The position numbers were made by a program, and so were the translations under genes. 64,000 nt of DNA from QQVM01 sp035341855 (GTDB lineage: Bacteria > Bacteroidota > Bacteroidia > AKYH767-A > 2013-40CM-41-45). The stretch is taken from assembly GCA_035341855.1 (NCBI GenBank), contig DAOQWA010000009.1, positions 30,550-94,549 on the forward strand, read 5' to 3'. Of this stretch, positions 1-7,606 are shown in pieces (positions within the stretch are counted from its first letter, which is position 1; each line of letters opens with the position of its first letter). The notes beneath the pieces were generated by a model. The model did no database searches. It saw only the letters and a program-made list of their open reading frames with translations, and was not told the DNA's origin.

Positions 1-294
1 TTAACTGAAGATAGCCGCAGTCTTTCAATGAAACATATATCAAAAGCTTCAGGGATAGAGGAAGAAACTCTGATGGATCCTGCATCATCAAAGTACGGTG
101 TATTGTTCCATGTGAAAGGAAGTGCCGCTTCTGCACTGCAATTTTATCTCACGGATAGCACGAAACATTTTTTGAGGGGTTCACTTTATTTCTATGCCCC
201 TCCAAATCCTGATTCCCTGGCTCCTGTGTTGAGATTCATTGAAGCTGACATTAAGCACATGCTTGAAAGTTTTCAGTGGACAAATAATAAATAA
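1..294 (+). CDS. gldD: Gliding motility lipoprotein GldD, C-terminal part (5' end outside window)
   Basis: The reading frame is already open at base 1, so only the last 97 residues are present. The visible part has the GldD C-terminal pattern: a YGVLFHVKGSAAS stretch, then FYLTDSTKHFLRGSLYF, PNPDSLAPVLRF and a final helix ending near FQW. GldD is a lipoprotein required for Bacteroidota gliding motility and is tied genetically to type IX secretion; in Flavobacterium it lies next to gldE. The lipobox and N-terminal half would be upstream of the window. The first in-frame ATG (base 28) is internal and is not the start. Family assignment is from recognised motifs; its role in this organism is inferred. 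Confidence 0.85.
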   Translation, partial: LTEDSRSLSMKHISKASGIEEETLMDPASSKYGVLFHVKGSAASALQFYLTDSTKHFLRGSLYFYAPPNPDSLAPVLRFIEADIKHMLESFQWTNNK

Positions 295-359
295 TACTAT
301 CAAACTATATTAAGTCGAATAAATGTTCATTATTATTCATTAAAGTTCCGTCCTGTTCA

Positions 360-1184
360 ATGAAAAGGAAATTAATTCGCATGAAAAAAATATTGTTTTA
401 TTTGATCCTGATCAGTCTGCCCCCTCATTCTTTGTTTGCTCAGGAGAATAATTCTACAGAAAAAATAAAAAAGCAGAAAGGCTCCTTTTATTTTACCTGG
501 GGTTATAACAAGGATTGGTTTTCGAAAAGTGATCTGCATTTCAAGAATGAAGGTTCCGAATCATATGACTTCACGATTCACGATGTAAGGGCAAAAGATC
601 GTCCAAATTTTGATGAGCTTTTCAATAAGGATATTTCAATTCCACAGTTTATTTATCGTTTCGGATATTATTTCAGAAACAGCAAATTCGGAATTGAAGG
701 GAGCTTTGATCATGCCAAATATATTCTGATTCAGGATCAGGTAGCACGTGTTACCGGGACCATCAATGATGTTGCTGTAGACACGGATACTGTGCTTAGC
801 AGAAATTTCATTCGTTTTGAGCACACCAACGGAGCTAACTTTGTCATGTTAAGTCTAATATGGCATGACAAAATTTTGGAAAGCAAAAACAAAAAGCATG
901 TATTACAGGGTGTGATTAAGCCGGGAGCAGGAATTGTAATTCCGCAAAGTGAAGTGGCAATTTTTGGAAAGAACCAAAACAATAATTATCACATTGCCGG
1001 ATATATTTTCGGAACTGAGGCAAACTTACGTTATGAAGCAGGAAAACACTTTTTCTTAGAAACCGGCTTCAAAGGAGTATGGGCTAATTATGTGGACGTC
1101 CTGGCCGTTGATGAGGCAAAAGCAAATCACTCTTTTTTTGCACTTGAATGGATAATAGGCATAGGCTACAGAATTGCACTATGA
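360..1184 (+). CDS. Putative outer-membrane beta-barrel protein of unknown function
   Basis: Codes for 274 residues. An N-terminal signal peptide (basic MKRKLIRMKK, hydrophobic core, cleavage near LFAQ, residue 28) is followed by alternating aromatic/polar strands (GSFYFTWGYNKDWF, FIYRFGYYF, FFLETGFKG) and a C-terminal strand ending in GIGYRIAL, typical of small Bacteroidota porin-like barrels. A second start, ATG at 381 (MKKILFYLI), also gives a normal signal peptide and cannot be excluded. It follows gldD on the same strand after 65 nt and converges on ctaA. I recognise no specific family; a porin or attachment role would be a guess. Confidence 0.6.
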   Translation: MKRKLIRMKKILFYLILISLPPHSLFAQENNSTEKIKKQKGSFYFTWGYNKDWFSKSDLHFKNEGSESYDFTIHDVRAKDRPNFDELFNKDISIPQFIYRFGYYFRNSKFGIEGSFDHAKYILIQDQVARVTGTINDVAVDTDTVLSRNFIRFEHTNGANFVMLSLIWHDKILESKNKKHVLQGVIKPGAGIVIPQSEVAIFGKNQNNNYHIAGYIFGTEANLRYEAGKHFFLETGFKGVWANYVDVLAVDEAKANHSFFALEWIIGIGYRIAL

Positions 1185-1207
1185 TAGCAAGTTAGTAAAC
1201 AATTCGA

Positions 1208-2242
1208 TCAGGATACTCTCCGGATTTTTTGCATAGTGAACAGGAGATAGATCACAGAGCTAAAGAGGAAGAATGCTCCAATCTGATGGAGGGAGGCAAT
1301 GGTGATATCAACCTTTGTTAAAAGTGTCAATACGCCAAGTAAAAACTGAACTGAAACAGCAAGCAAAACAAAGTTCATTGCCTTACGTTGACTTGCATCC
1401 ATACCCATTTTTTTAGAAGACCACCAAACTTTTGCGATCAGAAACAATAATAAAAATGCAAAAATTCTGTGAATGAATTGTACGGTGACAGGGTTGTTGA
1501 AAAAGTTCAACCAGAATGGCTCTGCACTTCCCATACCGGTAGGAATCACTTGACCATCCATAAGCGGAAAGGTATTGTACATCTTCCCGGCATGCATGCC
1601 GGCAACGAACGCTCCATATATGATCTGTATGAAGAGCAAAGAAAAGATAATCTTTACCAGACCTGAACCTGACCTAGTCTGCTCCCTGTTAACAGTATCC
1701 GCTGACCGGATCTCTAAAGCAAACCAATAGGTAAAGCCAAATGTTATGAATGCTGTTATCAGATGAATGGCAAGCCTGATATGACTCACACTGGTTCTTT
1801 CAACCAATCCGCTGCTAACCATGTACCAGCCCAGAAAACCCTGTAGTCCTCCAAGAAAAAACAGGAATAAAGATTTCCCTATCATTGACCGATCCATTTG
1901 CTTTGTAAAGAGAAAGTACAGGAATGGAATAATGAAAACCATGCCAATCAATCGTCCGAGTTGTCTGTGAATAAACTCCCACCAGTATATAGACTTGAAA
2001 TCGTTTAATTCAAAATGAGAATTGATCTTTTCAAATTGAGGGATCTGTTGATACTTATTAAATGCATCCTGCCATTCTTCATCATTTAAGGGAGGAATGC
2101 TACCCATAATTAAATTCCACTCCGTAATTGAAAGTCCGGAGCCCGTAAGGCGTGTGATTCCTCCAATTACTACCATTAAAAATATCAGGAAACAACCGGA
2201 ATAAAGCCAAAGCGAAATCCGACGTTTAGACTTTTCGTTCAT
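1208..2242 (-). CDS. ctaA: Heme A synthase (COX15/CtaA family)
   Basis: 344-residue polytopic membrane protein that oxidises heme O to heme A for cytochrome c/quinol oxidases in the inner membrane. The family signature is clear: RLTGSGLSITEW after the first helix, the long periplasmic loop with PQFEKIN, WEFIHRQLGRLIG, VSHIRLAIHL, VQFIHRIFAFLL and IASLHQIGAF, which supply the four heme-ligand histidines. About eight transmembrane helices are visible. It lacks the loop cysteine pair of Gram-positive CtaA and so resembles the mitochondrial/alphaproteobacterial COX15 type. No cytochrome oxidase subunits are nearby. It implies that an aa3- or ba3-type oxidase is encoded elsewhere. Confidence 0.92.
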   Translation of the reverse strand: MNEKSKRRISLWLYSGCFLIFLMVVIGGITRLTGSGLSITEWNLIMGSIPPLNDEEWQDAFNKYQQIPQFEKINSHFELNDFKSIYWWEFIHRQLGRLIGMVFIIPFLYFLFTKQMDRSMIGKSLFLFFLGGLQGFLGWYMVSSGLVERTSVSHIRLAIHLITAFITFGFTYWFALEIRSADTVNREQTRSGSGLVKIIFSLLFIQIIYGAFVAGMHAGKMYNTFPLMDGQVIPTGMGSAEPFWLNFFNNPVTVQFIHRIFAFLLLFLIAKVWWSSKKMGMDASQRKAMNFVLLAVSVQFLLGVLTLLTKVDITIASLHQIGAFFLFSSVIYLLFTMQKIRRVS

Positions 2243-2310
2243 GAGGGTTCAGAACTTTAAGTTTAATATTGAGAAGATCACAAAAAGATATCTATGAAAA
2301 ATGATTGAGC

Positions 2311-3804
2311 TTAATCGTACTTCGGTTTGATAAACCAACGATCGTTTAGACTAAATCCTAGAGTAAACCGAACATATTTCTCTTCAATAAGATTACTTTG
2401 AATAGTTCCCCTCTTACCTAGCTCAGCAGATAGTTGAACTGTCGTTCCTGCGCGTCTTATAGGGAATCCGAAACCTATGGTGGCAGCCATTTCATCTACA
2501 TGTTTTCCATTAAATTCAAGAAATGTTTTCGCATAATGAAAACCCAGACGGTATTGTACCTGTTTCCAATAAGCTTTTAATGCCCGCTCATTTGGTGTAA
2601 ACTGACCACCAATATTAACCTTCCAACTGTCAACAAGAGAATCATTAAGACCGAATGAACTATAATCACTCCACTGCTGAATTGAATAATCTGATCCGAA
2701 TATCCATCGATTTCCCTTTTTAAATGCAAAACCGAAACTACCACTCAAAGGCAATCGAACATCTCCTTTAACACCATCTGTATTCGCAATTGTATCACGA
2801 ATGATTACCTGATCACGTTCACTGGTGTTATAATATCTGAAATTGTAGGCAAAGAGTGATTGTCTTGCCCGCAGATCTGCTGCAGGAGCAAAACTAAGTC
2901 CGAGTGTAAAATCCCAGTCACTTTTTTTTACTCTACCCTGTATCAGAGATCTCATTTCTTTGTGAGCAAGCATCATAGAATCTATTGCCGAACGCTGAGA
3001 CAGTAGTGCATTTTTACTATCATCATCGATGCCTGCATCGATCAACTTATTGAGTGTCTCAACGGAATCTTCATACGCTGACAATTGCTTGTCAATTGAG
3101 CTTATGGAATCAGAAGGCGCGACCTTCAAGCTGTCAAAAGTATACTGCAGGCCAAAATTGAAATGAAACCACCCTAATGAGTTAGAATTGGAAATGTTGG
3201 TATTATAATAAGAAGGATCTAAAAACTCCACACGTCGATCCTGATTTATTACTCCGAATAAATAAGAAGCGGTCAGGCCGACGCTAAAATTCTTTGCCAG
3301 GGAAAATCCATTCGTCAGGTAAAACTGGTTCAATCCACCGGATCCTTTATAGCTGTGAGTTTCAATTTCACCAAGACTGTTTACCTGACTCCTTTCAACG
3401 GAGTAACCAACATTACTATATGGAAGAAGACCAAAGCCCATACCCCACTTTTTTGTCTTCACCGGAAAACCGAAAGCAAAATAGGCCAAAGCTGCAGTAT
3501 TATAACTTTGGCTTATGTTGTTGGATGAAATTTGTTCAAGGCTCAGATTTACACCTGCCTCATAGGTGGTAAACCATAAGCTCGAATAAGAAGCAGGGTT
3601 TAAAGGGTTAACATTTAGGTTCTCATTTACCCCTTGCCCTATTCCACCCATGGCAAGATTTTTAGAAAATCCGTTGAAAAGAAGATCACCAATTCCATAA
3701 CGGGAATAAGGTGAGCTGGAAGAATTTTGAGCCTTCAGGTCAGTTCCAGAAAATGTTCCTGACAAAGCAATCAGGATGCATAAAAGTTTAATGATACCTC
3801 GCAT
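2311..3804 (-). CDS. FadL/OMPP1-like outer-membrane protein
   Basis: 497 residues with a signal peptide (cleavage near DLKA-Q, residue 25) and the opening SSPYSRYGIGDLLFNGF...AMGGIGQGV...NPLNPASYSSL, the pattern of Bacteroidota proteins annotated as outer-membrane transport (FadL-like) proteins. Beta strands run to the C-terminus (ERYVRFTLGFSLNDRWFIKPKYD region). Around residues 230-300 is a charged helical insert (SISSIDKQLSAYEDSVETLNK onward) that probably forms a coiled coil outside the barrel. Its start overlaps the 3' end of coaX by 17 nt, so the two are translationally coupled. The substrate is unknown. Confidence 0.7.
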   Translation of the reverse strand: MRGIIKLLCILIALSGTFSGTDLKAQNSSSSPYSRYGIGDLLFNGFSKNLAMGGIGQGVNENLNVNPLNPASYSSLWFTTYEAGVNLSLEQISSNNISQSYNTAALAYFAFGFPVKTKKWGMGFGLLPYSNVGYSVERSQVNSLGEIETHSYKGSGGLNQFYLTNGFSLAKNFSVGLTASYLFGVINQDRRVEFLDPSYYNTNISNSNSLGWFHFNFGLQYTFDSLKVAPSDSISSIDKQLSAYEDSVETLNKLIDAGIDDDSKNALLSQRSAIDSMMLAHKEMRSLIQGRVKKSDWDFTLGLSFAPAADLRARQSLFAYNFRYYNTSERDQVIIRDTIANTDGVKGDVRLPLSGSFGFAFKKGNRWIFGSDYSIQQWSDYSSFGLNDSLVDSWKVNIGGQFTPNERALKAYWKQVQYRLGFHYAKTFLEFNGKHVDEMAATIGFGFPIRRAGTTVQLSAELGKRGTIQSNLIEEKYVRFTLGFSLNDRWFIKPKYD

Positions 3805-4528
3805 TGAAATTTAATATTTCATTTAGCCCTATACTCACTAAATCAGGGGCGGCAAAGATGCGGAATTTAAGTTGTTCAGCAAAACGAGAGGCATCACCCC
3901 CTGTCATTATTACCTTAACAGTTCCATACTCCTTCTTGTATCTGGCGACAAAGCCTTCCAGCTCTGCCATTATCCCGGTCTGCACCCCCGTCAATATTGA
4001 TTCTTTAGTATTTCTGCCAAGAAAGCCTTTCTGTGGTTCTGCTACTACTAAGGGCAGGCGGCCTGTAAATCTATGTAAGGCCTTAAACCTCATCTCCAAG
4101 CCCGGACTGATAGAGCCCCCGAAATATACATTGCGAGCAGTTAAAAAATCATATTTAATACAGGTACCCATATCAATAACCAAAACATTTTTACCCGGAA
4201 ATAATTTTGAGGCAGCAATAATTCCTGCAAGGCGGTCGGGTCCAAGTGTTTCAGGTGTTTTATAGCTTACCAAAGCAGGCACTCTTGTAGTGCCTTTCAA
4301 TTCAATAAATTTTGTATTCCTCTTGAGGTAGTTCTTCACTGAAGCAGGTGTTCTGCTAACTGAACAGATGATTGACCCGGTTACTTTGTATTTTCTGTGT
4401 AACTGAGTGACCATCCTGAGGTTTAAAGACTTAGATATCTTTCTGAGAAGAATCTTATCCTTATCAAAGACTAGTAACTTGGTTAAGGAATTGCCGATGT
4501 CAATAGTTAAATAGATCTCCTTAGTCAT
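3788..4528 (-). CDS. coaX: Type III pantothenate kinase
   Basis: 246 residues from ATG at 4528 (MTKEIYLTIDIGNS); an upstream in-frame ATG at 4567 would add 13 residues ahead of the conserved N-terminus and is not chosen. It phosphorylates pantothenate, the first step of coenzyme A synthesis. ASKHA-fold motifs are visible: the phosphate-1 loop IDIGNSLTK (Asp10), the GPDRLAG motif, the phosphate-2 loop VIDMGTCIKYD with its acidic residue, and GGSISPGLEMRFKAL. The length matches the family. It precedes and overlaps the FadL-like gene. Assignment is secure. Confidence 0.93.
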   Translation of the reverse strand: MTKEIYLTIDIGNSLTKLLVFDKDKILLRKISKSLNLRMVTQLHRKYKVTGSIICSVSRTPASVKNYLKRNTKFIELKGTTRVPALVSYKTPETLGPDRLAGIIAASKLFPGKNVLVIDMGTCIKYDFLTARNVYFGGSISPGLEMRFKALHRFTGRLPLVVAEPQKGFLGRNTKESILTGVQTGIMAELEGFVARYKKEYGTVKVIMTGGDASRFAEQLKFRIFAAPDLVSIGLNEILNFNARYH

Positions 4529-4593
4529 AATGAGCACAAGGTAAAATTTTGATATTAAGCTCTTCAAGTGAAAGCTCTAACAAGCAAAATAAT

Positions 4594-4623
4594 TTTGACA
4601 AACTGATTTTTTTCCTAATTTTG
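4594..4623 (+). promoter_or_regulatory. Bacteroidota-type promoter for tRNA-Phe
   Basis: TTTG at 4594-4597 is followed after 18 nt by TAATTTTG at 4616-4623, an exact match to the -7 consensus TAnnTTTG of Bacteroidota. The predicted start of transcription is about 4628, some 18 nt before the mature tRNA. The downstream response regulator gene probably shares this transcript. Confidence 0.7.
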
Positions 4624-4645
4624 CGCACACTTTAAATAAAATGAA

Positions 4646-4721
4646 GGTGATGTAGCTCAGTTGGTAGAGCAAAGGACTGAAAATCCTTGTGTCGGTGGTT
4701 CGATTCCACTCATCACCACCA
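4646..4721 (+). tRNA. tRNA-Phe (GAA), CCA encoded
   Basis: 76-nt cloverleaf: acceptor GGTGATG (4646-4652) pairs with CATCACC (4711-4717); discriminator A and encoded CCA lie at 4718-4721. The D arm contains TAGCTCAGTTGGTAGAGC, the anticodon arm is GGACT-GAAAA-TCC with anticodon GAA, and the T arm has the GGTTCGATTCC signature. The anticodon reads Phe codons. A matching promoter lies just upstream. Confidence 0.97.
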
Positions 4722-4749
4722 AGGTATTTGCAATTCAAAAAATCACAAT

Positions 4750-5160
4750 ATGAAAACCGCAGACGATAGCTTCAAATTTGAGCGAGTTCTTCTCATTGAT
4801 GATAATGACATTGACAATTTCATCAATGAAAGGATGATTACTACCAATCTTTTTTCCAGGCAGGTAATCATTAAGAATTCAGCCGAAGCTGCTTTAAAAT
4901 TTCTGATGGAGAATGACGGAAATGAAGCGGTGATGCCACAACTTATATTCCTTGACCTGAATATGCCTGTTATGGATGGATTCGGTTTTCTGGCAGAATT
5001 CGAAAAACTATCTGATGCGATTAAAAATAATGCAAAGGTAATCGTGCTTTCATCTTCGATAAGTCCTGAAGACATCAATCGTGCTTCTACAAATCCTTTC
5101 GTTGTTAAATATGTTAACAAGCCATTGAACGAAAAATATTTAGAAGCTATCAACTTTTAA
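4750..5160 (+). CDS. Single-domain response regulator (REC only)
   Basis: 136 residues from ATG at 4750; longer in-frame starts would run into the tRNA gene. A complete receiver domain is visible: acidic pair Asp17/Asp18 in VLLIDDND, phosphoacceptor Asp69 in IFLDLNMPVMDG, Ser101/102 in VIVLSSS and Lys124-Pro125 in YVNKPL. No output domain follows, so it is CheY/Spo0F-like and must act by protein contact. It starts 28 nt after tRNA-Phe and ends at a strong hairpin terminator. No kinase is adjacent; the nearest is the orphan histidine kinase at 13539. Partner and signal are unknown. Confidence 0.9.
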   Translation: MKTADDSFKFERVLLIDDNDIDNFINERMITTNLFSRQVIIKNSAEAALKFLMENDGNEAVMPQLIFLDLNMPVMDGFGFLAEFEKLSDAIKNNAKVIVLSSSISPEDINRASTNPFVVKYVNKPLNEKYLEAINF

Positions 5161-5178
5161 CACACTTTATAAGATAAC

Positions 5179-5217
5179 AAAAAAGCCTGTTGGAAAATTC
5201 CACCAGGCTTTTTTTTT
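5179..5217 (+). terminator. Rho-independent terminator, probably bidirectional
   Basis: The stem AAAGCCTG/CAGGCTTT, extended inward with one mismatch to GGAA/TTCC, is followed by a run of T on the plus strand and mirrored by an A run on the other side. It sits between the convergent response regulator gene and the gene ending at 5243, and can serve both. Confidence 0.8.
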
Positions 5218-5242
5218 CGCAGTGATTGTTTTCGTAAATAAA

Positions 5243-6700
5243 TTAGTCTTTGATAGGGTTAGCAAGTCGACGGATCATATTCTCATCCATTTTCAAATAC
5301 CATAGGATACGATTACGTCCTGAGTTAGCTTCATGGAAATTTTTGTAGATCTCAGTCAGGCGCTTCACTTTCTTTCTGAATTCTTCAGGTTTAATCGCAG
5401 CCTTTAACATCTTAATGAATAATGTTGCGGGAGCGAACAATTCTTCATCCTCTGTAATTTGTCGCTTTACACTTTGCAGGAGTTGACTGCATAGACCATC
5501 TTCACCCTGCAAACAATACTGAAGCGCCTGAAATAATTTGAACTCAACGTCTGTGAAAAGAAATTTCTTCATTGAGAGTTCGTTACGCAAAGTATTAATG
5601 ATCCTTGCCGCACCTGAATAATCTCCTTCATAAAATTTAGAGACTGCCTGAAACTTACGGAAGGAAAGAAATGGATAAGGTTCACTTGGATTTACATCAA
5701 AATTACTTTCAAGGTCAGCATTGATATCGGTCAATTCTTCAATGTTGCTATTCTGAATAAATCGCTCCAGCTTTGACTCAAGGTATTGAGTCACGTAAAA
5801 ACTGAAGATAGGTTTAAATGCCACTTCAGGCACATCTTTATTAATTATATTGTAGTAATGGTCTGCTCTGACAGAATTACCTGTTTTCTGATAGTATTCA
5901 AAGTACAAATAGTCGACCATAAATTTGATACTCTGATAAAAAGTATCCAATTCATATTTTTCAAAATGTTTTCTTATTTGTTGTAGTACATTGTCTACTT
6001 CTATTTCAAGAGCCTTTAGGTTCTCAGTACGACTTGTGAATAAACACATATAATATATACGCACCAGATTGTACATCACGAACAAACGATGACCTTGATA
6101 CAGCTCAGAAATATTTGTCAGCTCACGCAAATTAGCCTGCACAAGTTCCAAATCTCTCTGATCACGGGTTAGCATATAATTTCCTGCGCTTTTAACGAAA
6201 TCATAAAAGATATCCTCAGCCTTAACAACTGCAAGCGAATATGCCACGTGACGATTATACTCCTTTTCATAATAGTTGAAGTCACCATTATACATACTTA
6301 GCCTGGCCAAAGCTTTATAAACCACGATCAATTCATTTGAAAGATCATACTCTATTAATTGCTTTTCCAGATTTTTTAGTGCTCTGATTGAAACTTCCCT
6401 ATCGTTACCAAATACCATTGCAGGGACCAGTGCAACTTTGTCTTTTAAAGCACTAATGGGATTCTTAACATTTTGCGAAAGGTACTGTGCGATCCTTTCA
6501 TTTAAGCGCGACTTTAATGTATAATATGTACTTGGATTCACTCCAAGCATTTCCATCATTTGATTTTCGTCGAAGCTGTTCTTTCGCGCAGCTTCCAACA
6601 CCAGATAAGGCTTGTTGTTTTTTCGACCGGCTACAGCAGAAAGTAATTCCTGGTATTCCGCATCATTCAACTTTTTAATGGTTTTGTTTAATGTTTCCAT
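5243..6700 (-). CDS. Unknown helical protein with HTH-like N-terminus and TPR-like body
   Basis: 485 residues, no signal peptide or membrane segment, so probably cytoplasmic. Residues about 45-75 (NQMMEMLGVNPSTYYTLKSRLNERI) look like a helix-turn-helix or winged-helix segment; the rest is almost all alpha-helical with amphipathic pairs (for example FYEGDYSGAARIINTL, LYQGHRLFVMYNLVRIYY) that resemble degenerate TPR units. I do not recognise a named family. A regulatory or scaffold role is possible but unproven. It is alone on its strand, convergent with the response regulator gene and divergent from the secreted-protein genes that start at 7005. Confidence 0.55.
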   Translation of the reverse strand: METLNKTIKKLNDAEYQELLSAVAGRKNNKPYLVLEAARKNSFDENQMMEMLGVNPSTYYTLKSRLNERIAQYLSQNVKNPISALKDKVALVPAMVFGNDREVSIRALKNLEKQLIEYDLSNELIVVYKALARLSMYNGDFNYYEKEYNRHVAYSLAVVKAEDIFYDFVKSAGNYMLTRDQRDLELVQANLRELTNISELYQGHRLFVMYNLVRIYYMCLFTSRTENLKALEIEVDNVLQQIRKHFEKYELDTFYQSIKFMVDYLYFEYYQKTGNSVRADHYYNIINKDVPEVAFKPIFSFYVTQYLESKLERFIQNSNIEELTDINADLESNFDVNPSEPYPFLSFRKFQAVSKFYEGDYSGAARIINTLRNELSMKKFLFTDVEFKLFQALQYCLQGEDGLCSQLLQSVKRQITEDEELFAPATLFIKMLKAAIKPEEFRKKVKRLTEIYKNFHEANSGRNRILWYLKMDENMIRRLANPIKD

Positions 6701-6701
6701 A

Positions 6702-7004
6702 ACCTGTGATGTCTTTTTTTAGTTTGTTTTATTTGACTTGTATAACGAGGATATCGACTTTAGGATACACTACCGCAAAATTTTCGGATAAGAGAATAGA
6801 TTCAATTCTCACAGAAACTCCGCTTCCTAAAAAGTTGATTTTTTTATCATTTTATTTGATTTGTCAGAAATTTCGTGTTTTAGTCCCGAATTATGTGATT
6901 AAATCTTGCAAATCTTACACATGTAAGATGTGATGCTTATTACAGGAACTGAGAGGGGGTACATCAGTATATATTGGTCATATAAGAATTTTAAACCCCT
7001 TCTA
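6702..7004. other. Intergenic region with an inverted repeat
   Basis: A 303-bp AT-rich divergent region between the helical protein gene and the first secreted-protein gene. No gene is supported here. Its only clear structure is the perfect 8-bp inverted repeat at 6912-6929, listed separately. I found no confident -33/-7 pair in either direction. Confidence 0.6.
6912..6929. repeat. Inverted repeat, candidate operator
   Basis: ATCTTACA, a 2-nt spacer, then TGTAAGAT: perfect 8-bp arms 76 bp upstream of the start at 7005. The symmetry suits a dimeric regulator. No known regulator motif is recognised. Confidence 0.4.
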
Positions 7005-7538
7005 ATGAAAACAATTACCTCACCAACACAGGATGGAATGCAACCTAGAAGCAAATTTCATTCCTTGAAATCCAAGACTGAAGGCAATCGCTTCTTTGTC
7101 TATGTTCTTGAACTTGTCATACTATATGTATTGGTATTTGCAACAGTCAGTGTATTTGCACAGGCCCCTGCTACTGCTACATCAACAAAAACTCCGGGTA
7201 AACTGGAATTTGTAAAGGAGACAATTGTATTCAATTCCGGTAAAGTCTATTTAAACTGGGTAGCAAAAGAAAATGCTGAAGATTGCATATATGTAATAGA
7301 GCGTTCAGCTGATGGGAAAGAATTTGAACCTGTTGGATTGAAAGAGGGTATTGGTTCGCCACTGGAATTATTATACAGTTGGGTGGATACAAAGCCTATG
7401 ACAGGAACCTCACAGTACCGTATCAAACAGATCAATAATGAAGGAAGTCTTGTTGCTGAAGCGGATGCCCGCTCAGTATCATCTCCGGACAATCCATTAT
7501 ATCTGGATAAGAATAGCCGATTAGTTCAGGTGAAATAA
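7005..7538 (+). CDS. Secreted Fn3-like domain protein without a visible sorting tail
   Basis: 177 residues from ATG at 7005; a start at 6930 would add 25 residues with no signal-peptide character. About 29 residues precede the hydrophobic core (VYVLELVILYVLVFATVSVFAQ), long for a signal peptide; ATG at 7038 would give a more ordinary one. The mature part has the pattern GKVYLNWVAKENAEDCIYVIERSADGKEFEPVG...SWVDTKPMTGTSQYRIKQIN, the Fn3-like module that in many Bacteroidota proteins comes just before a type IX secretion C-terminal domain. Here the protein stops about 20 residues after the module, with no such domain. It lies 68 nt upstream of the giant PKD gene and is probably co-transcribed. 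Confidence 0.6.
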   Translation: MKTITSPTQDGMQPRSKFHSLKSKTEGNRFFVYVLELVILYVLVFATVSVFAQAPATATSTKTPGKLEFVKETIVFNSGKVYLNWVAKENAEDCIYVIERSADGKEFEPVGLKEGIGSPLELLYSWVDTKPMTGTSQYRIKQINNEGSLVAEADARSVSSPDNPLYLDKNSRLVQVK

Positions 7539-7606
7539 ATCACCTGAACTAATTGTTCTCTCTTTACGGTGAGAGTGTCAGAATACTGACAAACAATAGA
7601 TCAATC

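Noticed and set aside
3804..4265. 153-codon open frame opposite coaX
   Set aside because: coaX motifs are intact on the other strand; the frame is a shadow of its codon pattern.
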